Shown here piece after piece: positions 56,414 to 64,000 of a stretch of DNA of 64,000 bases; the stretch's first letter is position 1, and each line of letters opens with the position of its first letter. This DNA comes from Paenibacillus sp. KS-LC4. GTDB lineage: Bacteria > Bacillota > Bacilli > Paenibacillales > Paenibacillaceae. The translations under genes and the position numbers were made by a program. The DNA lies in NCBI RefSeq assembly GCF_036894955.1, contig NZ_CP145905.1, positions 2,622,501 through 2,686,500 of the forward strand, in the 5' to 3' direction. Under the pieces are notes generated by a model. That model saw nothing but the letters and a program-made list of their open reading frames with translations. It had not been told where the DNA came from and made no database searches.

Positions 56414-57085
56414 ATGGACCAGCAATCACGTAATGATGAAAATGAAGTTGAAATCACATCAGATAGCGCCGTAACGGCTACTCCATCTGCTGAGTCTGAC
56501 AAAGCAGCGCCTAGCCAAAAGGCTAAAGCGATGAAAGAAACGGTAGAATGGATCAAAGCACTTGCTATAGCGGTCGTGCTGGTCGTCCTTATTCGGAGTT
56601 TTCTGTTTGCACCGTTCATGGTTGAAGGCGAGTCGATGCTTCCAAACTTTGAAACCGGTGAGCGTCTCATTGTGAATAAAATATTGTACAAATTCCGTGA
56701 GCCTGACAGAGGCGAGGTCGTTGTGTTCCATGTTCCGCAGCAGGGCAGAGACTTTATTAAACGCGTCATTGGACTGCCAGGAGATACCATTAGAGTTCAA
56801 GGCGATGACGTCTTCATTAATGATGTGAAATTGGAAGAGACATATATTGCGGATGCCATCAAGCAGGCTCATGCAAATGGTCAGCTTTATAATAATGAAT
56901 CAGATTTTCCTAATGAGCGAATAACGGAAGCGATTGTTCCGGAGGATACGATTTTCGCAATGGGCGACAATCGCAGCAACAGCCAGGACAGCCGTGCCCT
57001 TGGTTATATTTCCGATAAAGAGCTTGTAGGACGGGCAGAAGTTATTTTCTGGCCGCTCAACAAGATTAGCTTTATTAAGCATTAA
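56414..57085 (+). CDS. lepB: Signal peptidase I
   Basis: The 223-residue protein has a 45-residue cytoplasmic acidic N-terminus, one membrane span (ALAIAVVLVVLIRSFLF), catalytic Ser in VEGESMLPNFE, catalytic Lys in RDFIKRVIGLPGD and the closing box MGDNRSNSQDSRALGYI. It is a SipS-type enzyme that cleaves secretory signal peptides. Confidence 0.95.
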   Translation: MDQQSRNDENEVEITSDSAVTATPSAESDKAAPSQKAKAMKETVEWIKALAIAVVLVVLIRSFLFAPFMVEGESMLPNFETGERLIVNKILYKFREPDRGEVVVFHVPQQGRDFIKRVIGLPGDTIRVQGDDVFINDVKLEETYIADAIKQAHANGQLYNNESDFPNERITEAIVPEDTIFAMGDNRSNSQDSRALGYISDKELVGRAEVIFWPLNKISFIKH

Positions 57086-57109
57086 ATGGCATTCAAATGA
57101 GGTGAGAAA

Positions 57110-57985
57110 TTGACGATTCAATGGTTCCCCGGTCACATGACACGAGCGAAACGACAAATACAGGACAAGCTCAAGCTGATTGATGTAACGATTGAGCTGC
57201 TTGATGCGCGTATTCCAATGTCCAGCCGTAACCCAATTGTCGATGAAATTTTGGGCAGCAAGCCGCGGCTGATCGTGCTCAACAAGTCTGACCTAGCAGA
57301 TGCTAAGGTGACTGAGCAATGGATTACGTATTTTAAGGGAGAAGGCCATGAATGTATCGCGGTCGATTCTTCAACAGGAACGCGGGTAAACGAGGTTCCA
57401 GTGAAAGCAAGAGAGCTGTTGCAGGAAAAAATCGACCGCCAAATCGCAAAGGGAATAAATCCAAGAGCGGTGCGCGGGCTCATTGTCGGCATTCCGAACG
57501 TAGGGAAATCGACGCTGATCAACCGTCTGGCAGGTCGCAATATTGCGCTTACTGGCGACCGTCCAGGCGTGACAAAAGGCCAACAGTGGATAAAAGCAGG
57601 CAAGGATATGGAACTGCTCGATACGCCTGGTATTTTGTGGCCAAAGTTTGAGGACGAGTTGGTTGGCTATCGCCTCGCGATGACAGGCGCGATTCGCGAG
57701 CAGGTATTGAATATTGAAGATATTGCATTTTTTGCTTTGAAAGAATTGGTTGATCGTTATTGGGAAAATGTGAAAGAGCGCTTTGATATTACGATGGAGC
57801 AGCCGGATACGAATGAGTCTGATGAAATCGTCAAGGTGATGGAGGAAATCGGACGCAAGCGGGGTTGTCTGCAAAGCGGAGCGCGTGTTGACCTAGAGAA
57901 GGTTTCGGGCATTATTTTGCGGGAGCTGCGTGCAGGCAAGTTCGGCCATATTTCGCTTGAAGCACCGTGGAAGCAAAATAGCTAG
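57110..57985 (+). CDS. rbgA: Ribosome biogenesis GTPase RbgA (YlqF)
   Basis: The 291-residue circularly permuted GTPase has G4 (VLNKSDLAD) before G1 ([16 protein letters not shown]) and G3 ([12 protein letters not shown]). It starts [15 protein letters not shown]. RbgA completes 50S assembly (L16, L27, L36 entry). TTG start behind GAGGTGAG. Confidence 0.95.
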   Translation: MTIQWFPGHMTRAKRQIQDKLKLIDVTIELLDARIPMSSRNPIVDEILGSKPRLIVLNKSDLADAKVTEQWITYFKGEGHECIAVDSSTGTRVNEVPVKARELLQEKIDRQIAKGINPRAVRGLIVGIPNVGKSTLINRLAGRNIALTGDRPGVTKGQQWIKAGKDMELLDTPGILWPKFEDELVGYRLAMTGAIREQVLNIEDIAFFALKELVDRYWENVKERFDITMEQPDTNESDEIVKVMEEIGRKRGCLQSGARVDLEKVSGIILRELRAGKFGHISLEAPWKQNS

Positions 57986-58046
57986 ATTTTTGATTGTATG
58001 ATTGTTCTTGGTATGCCTGAGGATTTGAAGCGGAGGATCGGCGGAT

Positions 58047-58658
58047 ATGCTGGAGTATGAACGTAAGCTGTGGAGTGAAGGCTACAAGGCGATTGCAGGT
58101 GTTGATGAGGTCGGCCGAGGCTGCCTGTTCGGCGATGTCGTCGCTGCTGCTGTCATTTTGCCGCCTGATCTGGTCATTGAAGGGGTAAATGATTCGAAGA
58201 AGCTCTCGGAGAAAAAGCGCGATCAGCTCTATGAAATCATTATTGAGAAGTGTATTGCATGGTCGGTTACCTGTGTGGACGCAGCTGAAATCGACCGCAT
58301 AAATATTAAGCAGGCGGCTAGGCTTGCGATGAAGCTTTCCATCGAATCTTTGGCGATAGAGCCCGATTATTTGCTCATCGACGCGGAGAAGGTGGACGTG
58401 CCAAAGCCGCAGCTTGCGATCATCAAGGGAGATGCCAACAGCCAGACGATTGCCGCTGCATCTATTTTGGCGAAAGTGACGCGTGATCGTTTATGTGTAG
58501 ATGATTGGGAGCAGCAGTATCCAGAATACGGCATAGCGGTACATAAAGGCTATCCAACCAAGCTGCATCGCGAGCGTCTGCTAGAGTATGGCGCGAGTCC
58601 GCTTCATCGCAAAACCTTTCTTGGAAAAATATTTGCGGAGCAGCAGCAATTATTTTAA
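58047..58658 (+). CDS. rnhB: Ribonuclease HII
   Basis: The 203-residue enzyme has the DEVGRG motif in GVDEVGRGCLFGDVVAAAVI and the third carboxylate in YLLIDAEKV, plus KGDANSQTIAAASILAKVTRD. It removes ribonucleotides from DNA. Confidence 0.96.
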   Translation: MLEYERKLWSEGYKAIAGVDEVGRGCLFGDVVAAAVILPPDLVIEGVNDSKKLSEKKRDQLYEIIIEKCIAWSVTCVDAAEIDRINIKQAARLAMKLSIESLAIEPDYLLIDAEKVDVPKPQLAIIKGDANSQTIAAASILAKVTRDRLCVDDWEQQYPEYGIAVHKGYPTKLHRERLLEYGASPLHRKTFLGKIFAEQQQLF

Positions 58659-58749
58659 ATGAGCAAATCGAGATATGGATGACAGCATAAAACGGTCTGG
58701 CGCTTGCTTGATCTGTTGAGACAAGTGTAAACAGCTAATATTATAAAGA

Positions 58750-58793
58750 AAGACGGCGTGCTGCTGGTGCAGTGCATGTGCCGTCTTTTTTTT
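58750..58793 (+). terminator. Terminator after rnhB
   Basis: AAGACGGC and GCCGTCTT enclose a loop of about 22 bases and are followed by TTTTTTTT. Confidence 0.8.
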
Positions 58794-58952
58794 GTATAAA
58801 CAGGGTTATTTAGGATGGCGTGAGTGGGCAGCGGAAAAGCTGATTCATCATAGGAGGGCTAAAAGCCGATAAAGGTAATAAAGCATGTTTAGTTAGAGAA
58901 GCCGGATGGAGCCTGACAGGCTTAAGCTGAATTTCATCGTAAAACGGGAGCG

Positions 58953-60893
58953 ATGGCAATGAATATTGGACAAATGATGAGAAGCATGCTGGGCGATGCG
59001 TCGGGAACGGATATACGCTCGGCAGAGCTTAAGCCGGGACAAACGGTACGCGCCTTGGTGTTGCAGGTATCGGACAACAATGAAGCGATCGTGCAAATTA
59101 ATGGTGTGCAGGTAAGGGCAAAGCTGGAGGTGCCGCTGGCTGCCGGGCAAGCAGCGATGCTTCAGGTCGGAGCGCAGGCGGAAGGCGGCCTTATTATGCT
59201 GAAGCAAATAGATGCCGCGCTTGCCGAGCTGCCGGAGCAGTCCATCAAGGATTTGCTTAAGCAGTTTGCTTTGCCTGACCAGAAATGGGCCGCACAAATC
59301 ATAAAGAACTTGAATCAGGAAGGCATCCCGCTGAATAAGGATGCCGCACAGGTGTTTCAGCAAGCGGGGGCAGCTATGCCCGGCGGTGCGGATACGGAGC
59401 AATGGATGCAGGCGGCTGCCTCGGCATTCAAGCGCGGTTTGCCTGTGACGGCTGCCACGATTAGTGCGTTACAGCAGGTAATGTTTGGTCCAGCGGCACA
59501 TGAGCTGCTGGACCAGCTGAGCCAGCTGGTGACGTCTGCGACTGCAGCCGGCGGAAAGGAGGCCGCCAGCGGGCAGGCGCAGGCGGGCGGGAAGGAGGCC
59601 CAGCTGGCACAGCAGCTGGGCAAGCTGCAAGCGCTGCTCGGCGAAGGCGCAGAGCTGCTGCGAGGGCTTGGCGACGGCGAGAAGCCGGGAGCCGCCGCTG
59701 GCGAAGCCGGGCGCGCGAATGCGCTGCAGCCGCGCGGAGCAGAAGCGGGAGCCGCCGCAGCGAGAGCGGCGGAGACCGCAGGCAGTGGGCAGCCCGCGAA
59801 GGCGAGCGGAGCTGAAGCGGCTGTGGCAGCGAGCAAAGGCGATGCTGCTGCTGGAAGCAGTGCCGCCGCTCTGACAGGAGCAGGAGCGGCAGGCAAGGCA
59901 GAGGTCAGCCCGGCCAACTGGCTTGGTCAGATGATGAAATGGCTCGGTGTCGATCACGAGCAGCAGCTTGGTAAGCAGCTGCTTGGCATTCAGACACAGC
60001 CAGCAGCAGGCTCTGGTGAGCAAGAGGCCGCACAACCAGAGGCGGGCGCTGCCAATCAGGCCCGTAGCAGCTCAGAACAGGCACTGCGCGGGGATAACGC
60101 AGCTGGGCGCAATGGAAGCGCGGCTCAGCTGCAAGAGCGTTCTGGGACAGCTGAGGGTCCTCTGGCAGGCGCCCAAGCGCAGCAGCAGGCAGCTGCAGCA
60201 GCAGCGAGCGACAAGCTGCCAGAAGGTGGCAAGCTGGGCACTGACTTGCTGAAGGCTGATTTTTCGGCGAATGCGTCGCAAGGGCATAAAGCAGAGCCGC
60301 TGCTTGCTCTTGCTCAAGAGAACAAGCAGAGCGTGCAAGAATCGCTGAAAAGCGTGCTGCTTGCAATATCTAATTCTGATGACGCGCCTGCTGCTCTAAA
60401 AGAGACGGCACAGCAATTGGTGCAGCATATTACAGGCCAGCAGCTGCTGATGTCGCCTGAACGTAATGGTGCTCTTTTTAGCCATCTCACCGTATTCGTT
60501 CCGTTTAAGGGTGATGACGGCAATCAGACTACATCGGTTCATATTCAAACGCGGCGTGGCCGCAAGGGCGAGCTGGATGCGGAAAATTGCCGCCTAGTAT
60601 TTGATTTATCCATGAAAACGCTTGGAGATACGGTAGTCGATGTACAAGTCGTGGATAAAATCGTAAGCTTGACGCTGTGGAACAATCATCCTGCAATGGA
60701 AGGCCTTGCTCAGTCATCTCGAACGGAAGTAGCGGAAAGTCTGAATCAGGCGGGCTATCAGCTGTTGTCGCTTCGGACCTCGCCGATTGTGGAGAATGAA
60801 GAAAGAGCAGCTGAGGGAGCAGCAGAAGGACATATTACGGCTCCGAGGACGTTTCTTTCAGGGCGTTATAAAGGGGTTGACCTGAAAGCATGA
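58953..60893 (+). CDS. ylqG: FliK-like flagellar hook-length-control family protein (YlqG)
   Basis: The protein has 646 residues. The N-terminal ~150 residues are structured (LKPGQTVRALVLQVSDNNEA). A long Ala/Gly/Gln/Glu-rich low-complexity middle (about 195-430) has higher GC. The C-terminal ~150 residues resemble the FliK C-domain (LTVFVPFKGDDGNQTTSVHI ... VVDVQVVDKIVSLTLW). In Bacillus, ylqG lies in the same place and its role is unclear. It overlaps ylqH by four bases. Two in-frame ATGs (58953, 58959) are possible. Confidence 0.8.
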   Translation: MAMNIGQMMRSMLGDASGTDIRSAELKPGQTVRALVLQVSDNNEAIVQINGVQVRAKLEVPLAAGQAAMLQVGAQAEGGLIMLKQIDAALAELPEQSIKDLLKQFALPDQKWAAQIIKNLNQEGIPLNKDAAQVFQQAGAAMPGGADTEQWMQAAASAFKRGLPVTAATISALQQVMFGPAAHELLDQLSQLVTSATAAGGKEAASGQAQAGGKEAQLAQQLGKLQALLGEGAELLRGLGDGEKPGAAAGEAGRANALQPRGAEAGAAAARAAETAGSGQPAKASGAEAAVAASKGDAAAGSSAAALTGAGAAGKAEVSPANWLGQMMKWLGVDHEQQLGKQLLGIQTQPAAGSGEQEAAQPEAGAANQARSSSEQALRGDNAAGRNGSAAQLQERSGTAEGPLAGAQAQQQAAAAAASDKLPEGGKLGTDLLKADFSANASQGHKAEPLLALAQENKQSVQESLKSVLLAISNSDDAPAALKETAQQLVQHITGQQLLMSPERNGALFSHLTVFVPFKGDDGNQTTSVHIQTRRGRKGELDAENCRLVFDLSMKTLGDTVVDVQVVDKIVSLTLWNNHPAMEGLAQSSRTEVAESLNQAGYQLLSLRTSPIVENEERAAEGAAEGHITAPRTFLSGRYKGVDLKA

Positions 60894-61195
60894 GCTCCGA
60901 AGAAAACAACAATAATAAATCTGAACCGATTCGGCGGGCGGTTGCGCTCAAATATGAGCCAGGCGTCGGTACAGCTCCTGTCGTCGTTGCGAAGGGCAAA
61001 GGCTATTTAGCAGAGCAGCTGATCGAAAAAGCGAAGGAAAACGGTGTACCGTTGCAGGAGGATGCTTCGCTTGTGGAGGTTTTGTCCAAGCTGGACATTG
61101 ATCAAACGATTCCTCCTGAGCTTTACACGCTGGTAGCGGAAATACTCAGCTTTGTTTATCGTTCGGATCGTAAGGCGAGGGATTTGAATGACTGA
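60890..61195 (+). CDS. ylqH: FlhB C-terminal-like protein (YlqH)
   Basis: The 101-residue protein matches the cytoplasmic FlhB/EscU export-switch domain (RRAVALKYEPGVGTAPVVVAKG ... LIEKAKENGVPLQED). The self-cleaving NPTH site of true FlhB is replaced by YEPG, so it cannot act as a normal switch. It is coupled to ylqG and yraN by overlaps. Confidence 0.88.
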   Translation: MSSEENNNNKSEPIRRAVALKYEPGVGTAPVVVAKGKGYLAEQLIEKAKENGVPLQEDASLVEVLSKLDIDQTIPPELYTLVAEILSFVYRSDRKARDLND

Positions 61196-61598
61196 TAGCA
61201 AGGCAGGCGACTCTGATTTTTCAAGCAGCAAACGGGCTGACAAACGGAAGTGGACCGGAAAGCTAGGGGAGGCTGCCGCAGAAGCCTATTTGCTGACTGC
61301 TGGTTATACGTTTGTGGAGCGCAACTGGCGCTGCCGTTCGGGAGAGCTGGATCTCATTATGCACGGTGAAGACAAGCTGGTAATTGTCGAGGTGCGAACA
61401 CGCCGATCTGGCGGGCGTTTCGGAATAGCAGCAGAGTCCGTAGACTGGCGCAAGCAAAAGCAAGTAAGAGAGACAGCACAGGTTTATTTAAAGCTGACGG
61501 GGCAACTGGAGCAGAGCATTCGTTTTGATGTTATCGCTATTACGTTGGAGCACGACGATGCCATTCATGAACTGAAGCATATAATAGCAGCTTTTTAG
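61188..61598 (+). CDS. yraN: YraN family putative endonuclease (UPF0102)
   Basis: The 136-residue protein shows the UPF0102 core: GKLGEAAAEAYLLTAGYTFVERNWRCRSGELDLI and VIVEVRTRRSG, a PD-(D/E)xK-like nuclease fold. The function is unproven; the family is often near rnhB and comM, as here. It starts inside the ylqH end. Confidence 0.9.
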   Translation: MTDSKAGDSDFSSSKRADKRKWTGKLGEAAAEAYLLTAGYTFVERNWRCRSGELDLIMHGEDKLVIVEVRTRRSGGRFGIAAESVDWRKQKQVRETAQVYLKLTGQLEQSIRFDVIAITLEHDDAIHELKHIIAAF

Positions 61599-61693
61599 CT
61601 GTGTATAGCGGCATGAGGAACATTGATGAAAAGTGCGTGTCCATCTCCGTGTGTGTCCCCTTGAATAGATGGGGGAAATACTCATTCAAAAAT

Positions 61694-61737
61694 AAGAAGG
61701 GGCAACACTGCACAATGGGCGGTGTTGCTCCTTTTTT
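61694..61737. terminator. Terminator between yraN and comM
   Basis: AAGGGGCAACAC (61697-61708) and GTGTTGCTCCTT (61722-61733) pair with one wobble and run into TTTTTT on the plus strand. Confidence 0.8.
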
Positions 61738-61741
61738 CAAT

Positions 61742-63316
61742 TCATAGCTTGCATAGCTTACGGTATTGAATGGCTTCTGCGATATGCTGAACCTCGACAT
61801 ACGGGCTGCCCTCAACATCAGCTACCGTTCGCGATAGTCGCATAATTCGGTCATGGGCGCGCATGCTAATAGGGAGTGTCTGGAGAGCGTGCCCAAGCAG
61901 CTCCGCAGCATCCTGTCGAATTAGCATGGCACGGTGCAGGGCTGAGCCGGACAAGCCTGCATTCGTATTAATTTTTAGCTCTGACAAACGCTCCTTCTGA
62001 TACGCTCGCGCAGCTACAACCTGCTGGCGCATCTCTTCGGAAGAAAGGTTCTTTGAATGGCTATTTGTTAGAGAACGACCAAGATCAATGGGCTGGGGAA
62101 CCTCAAGCTGAATATCAATGCGGTCGAGAAGCGGACCGGACAGCTTGGATTTATAACGGGCAATTACAGCGTCTGTGCATATACAGCGCTTATCTATCGT
62201 TTCATGGCCTGAAAATCCACACGGGCACGGATTAAAGGAAACAGCTAAAATGAGCCGTGCTGGAAAATGAAAGACGGCGCTAGAACGAGCGATTGTCACA
62301 ATTCCATCTTCTAACGGCTGTCTTAGCACCTCAAGTGTTTGCCGGGAAAATTCAGGGAGCTCGTCTAAATACAGCACGCCATGGTGGGCGAGCGTCACTT
62401 CGCCGGGCTTTGGCACAGAGCCGCCGCCTACAAGTCCGCCTGTGGAAATCGTATGATGCGGGGCGCGAAAAGGGGCAGCCGCAATAAGGCCCTGATTGTC
62501 AGTAGAAAGCTTTCCGGCCGCGCTGTAAATTTTGGTCACTTCAATTGCCTCCTGCTCCGAAAGAGGCGGGAGAATGCTTGGAAGCCTGCGAATCATCATC
62601 GTTTTTCCGGTACCTGGCGGGCCTGAAAACAGCACATTATGCCGTCCTGCAGCAGCAATAATAAGCGCACGTTTAGCTAGCTGCTGACCGATAACATCGC
62701 TGTAGTCACCGCAATCTGGCGAAAGCAGAGGTTTATTTTCAGTGAGCAGCCCTATATAACCCTTGCTGCCACTGCATGGTTCAGCAGTGTAGCGAATGGC
62801 CTCCAGTCCCTCGCTGCCTGATGGACGCAAATCCATTAAATGCGTGATTCCAAACAGCTCCATACCGGCTATCCAGGCAGCCTCTGGAGCATTTGCGATT
62901 GGAAGCAGCACACGACGGATGCCTGATTTTTTAGCCTGTTCGATCATCGCAAGCACGCCCGTTACCGGCCTAATAGAGCCGTTAAGCGACAGCTCGCCGA
63001 GCATCATCGTGTGATGAAAGTGAGCCGCATTTAGTTGTCCGCTAGCCGCCAAAATGCCGGCGGCTATGGCAAGGTCAAACGCGGTGCCTTCCTTACGTAA
63101 AACGGCAGGGGCGAGGTTGACGGTTATACGCTCCATCGGGAAGGTAAATCCGCTATTTTTAATCGCAGCCCTTACCCGCTCTACAGATTCCCGCACGGCA
63201 GGATCAGGCAGCCCAACTACCGCAATTTGCGGCAGTCCGCTTGCAATATCAACCTCGACTGCAATTTCTTTGCCTTCGACGCCATAAACAGTTGCGCTCT
63301 GCATTAAGCTGAACAT
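61742..63316 (-). CDS. comM: YifB/ComM family Mg-chelatase-like AAA+ ATPase
   Basis: The 524-residue protein has an N-terminal Lon-like domain (YGVEGKEIAVEVDIASGLPQ), Walker A FSGPPGTGKTMMIRRLP, a metal-binding CPCGFSGH ... CIC, and a C-terminal Mg-chelatase subunit region. ComM is a helicase-like hexamer that extends branch migration during natural transformation. I start at ATG 63316 behind GGAGGTG; the frame runs 45 codons further up but without family sequence. It converges on yraN. Confidence 0.9.
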   Translation of the reverse strand: MFSLMQSATVYGVEGKEIAVEVDIASGLPQIAVVGLPDPAVRESVERVRAAIKNSGFTFPMERITVNLAPAVLRKEGTAFDLAIAAGILAASGQLNAAHFHHTMMLGELSLNGSIRPVTGVLAMIEQAKKSGIRRVLLPIANAPEAAWIAGMELFGITHLMDLRPSGSEGLEAIRYTAEPCSGSKGYIGLLTENKPLLSPDCGDYSDVIGQQLAKRALIIAAAGRHNVLFSGPPGTGKTMMIRRLPSILPPLSEQEAIEVTKIYSAAGKLSTDNQGLIAAAPFRAPHHTISTGGLVGGGSVPKPGEVTLAHHGVLYLDELPEFSRQTLEVLRQPLEDGIVTIARSSAVFHFPARLILAVSFNPCPCGFSGHETIDKRCICTDAVIARYKSKLSGPLLDRIDIQLEVPQPIDLGRSLTNSHSKNLSSEEMRQQVVAARAYQKERLSELKINTNAGLSGSALHRAMLIRQDAAELLGHALQTLPISMRAHDRIMRLSRTVADVEGSPYVEVQHIAEAIQYRKLCKL

Positions 63317-63683
63317 AACAAAAAGCACCTCCAAATAGTGGGATGAAGGTGCTTCCTTACGTCCTGTATGTTTCGTGTATGATTTTAAATGAAATGCAGC
63401 AATAAATGTTCTTATGGAGTAGTACAAGCCTGCTTGGTGCAAACTAATCATAATGGGCGTTGTCCATTTTTGTCAAATGTTGAATGAACGGGTGGTGAAG
63501 GGGATCAAAAAGCAGTAAAATAGCGGATTTTGACGTTTAATCTCAAATTGAGATTGAATTCATATCAAAAAAGCCGAAGTCTTCTTGCACGAATATAAGG
63601 TAACAACAGAGGAAAAATGCTATGATAATAGATGTTTGTGTACATACGACTGATTTTGGTCTATGAAATGGAGGATTTCAACA
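63317..63683. other. 367-base divergent intergenic region
   Basis: It contains a palindrome AATCTCAA-A-TTGAGATT (63539-63555) that could be an operator, and an extended -10 TGCTATGAT (TATGAT 63621-63626) before sucC. The comM side shows no clear promoter. No gene was found. Confidence 0.45.
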
Positions 63684-64000
63684 ATGAATATCCATGAGTA
63701 TCAAGGCAAAGCGTTATTGAAACAGTATGGTGTAGTTGTGCCTGAGGGCAAAGTTGCGTTCACCGTTGATGAAGCGGTTGCAGCAGCAGAAGAGCTTGGT
63801 ACGAAAGTTGTTGTTGTAAAAGCACAAATCCATGCGGGCGGCCGCGGTAAAGCTGGCGGTGTTAAAGTCGCAAAAAGCTTGGATGAAGTTCGCGCATATG
63901 CAGGAGAAATCCTTGGAAAAGTGCTCGTTACGCATCAAACAGGTCCAGAAGGCAAAGAGGTTAAGCGTCTTCTTATTGAGCAAGGCTGCGACATCAAGAA
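63684..64000 (+). CDS. sucC: Succinyl-CoA ligase beta subunit, N-terminal part (cut by window edge)
   Basis: The frame opens at ATG 63684 behind GGAGG and is still open at the window end. It begins [20 protein letters not shown] and contains [16 protein letters not shown], the ATP-grasp start of SucC. With SucD (presumably downstream) it makes ATP or GTP and succinate from succinyl-CoA in the TCA cycle. About 105 of some 386 residues are visible. Confidence 0.95.
   Translation, partial: MNIHEYQGKALLKQYGVVVPEGKVAFTVDEAVAAAEELGTKVVVVKAQIHAGGRGKAGGVKVAKSLDEVRAYAGEILGKVLVTHQTGPEGKEVKRLLIEQGCDIK

Noticed and set aside
59357..59917. Long minus-strand frame inside ylqG
   Set aside because: High-GC, low-complexity Ala/Ser/Pro translation produced by the repetitive coding region on the other strand.
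63317..63451. 45-codon upstream extension of comM
   Set aside because: A GGAGGTG ribosome site and the family start are at 63316; the extension has no conserved sequence.

Overview
The window looks like a chromosomal segment of a spore-forming Bacillota, most likely Paenibacillus or a close relative. The evidence is the Bacillus-type gene order in the right half (ylbJ, ylbL, ylbM/tmcAL, yceD-rpmF, fapR-plsX-fab, rnc, smc-ftsY, ylxM-ffh-rpsP-khpA, rimM-trmD-rplS, lepB-rbgA-rnhB-ylqG-ylqH-yraN, comM, sucC), strong AGGAGG ribosome sites, many GTG/TTG starts and a roughly 50% GC appearance. No rRNA, tRNA, CRISPR array or intact mobile element was seen.

Region 1 (1-5570) is a sugar-uptake operon. 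It holds the end of an AraC-type regulator, then a solute-binding lipoprotein, two permeases and a GH42 beta-galactosidase, closed by a terminator. The promoter region carries four TTGGACA boxes and a good cre-like site. The lipoprotein and permease genes are separated by a long hairpin.

Region 2 (5720-22800) is a surface-glycan locus. It can make GDP-mannose (manC), GDP-4-keto-6-deoxymannose (gmd), GDP-rhamnose (rmd-like) and, through a perosamine-synthase-like aminotransferase plus a PglD-like acyltransferase, an N-acylated 4-amino sugar. It also encodes at least six glycosyltransferases, a methyltransferase and a collagen-like protein with GPT/GLT triplets. Four of the glycosyltransferases belong to three unrelated folds (GT-A, GT-B, GT-D), yet all begin with a 40-60 residue, almost acid-free Arg/Lys tail. 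I read this as a candidate spore-surface or cell-surface glycosylation system in which a basic tail targets unrelated enzymes to one place; this is the most interesting item in the window. The locus is interrupted at 6928-7670 by an AT-rich frameshifted toxin-tail relic followed by an intact probable immunity gene.

Region 3 (23000-32300) is accessory: a glucosaminidase-like protein, redox enzymes, a LuxR-type regulator, a methyltransferase plus saccharopine-dehydrogenase-like pair, an exonuclease, several small membrane-anchored unknowns (two too short to be obvious) and a secreted fibronectin-III protein.

Region 4 (32370-64000) is core housekeeping: rRNA methylation and CoA synthesis, sporulation membrane protein YlbJ, L32, FapR-controlled fatty-acid synthesis with a recognisable FapR box, RNase III, chromosome condensation, the SRP pathway, ribosome assembly, signal peptidase, RNase HII, the YlqG/YlqH flagellar-export-like pair, a ComM-type ATPase, and the start of sucC at the right edge. 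Local departures from the usual order are a phosphotransferase gene inserted between rnc and smc, and a 500-base hairpin-rich gap in place of ylqD.
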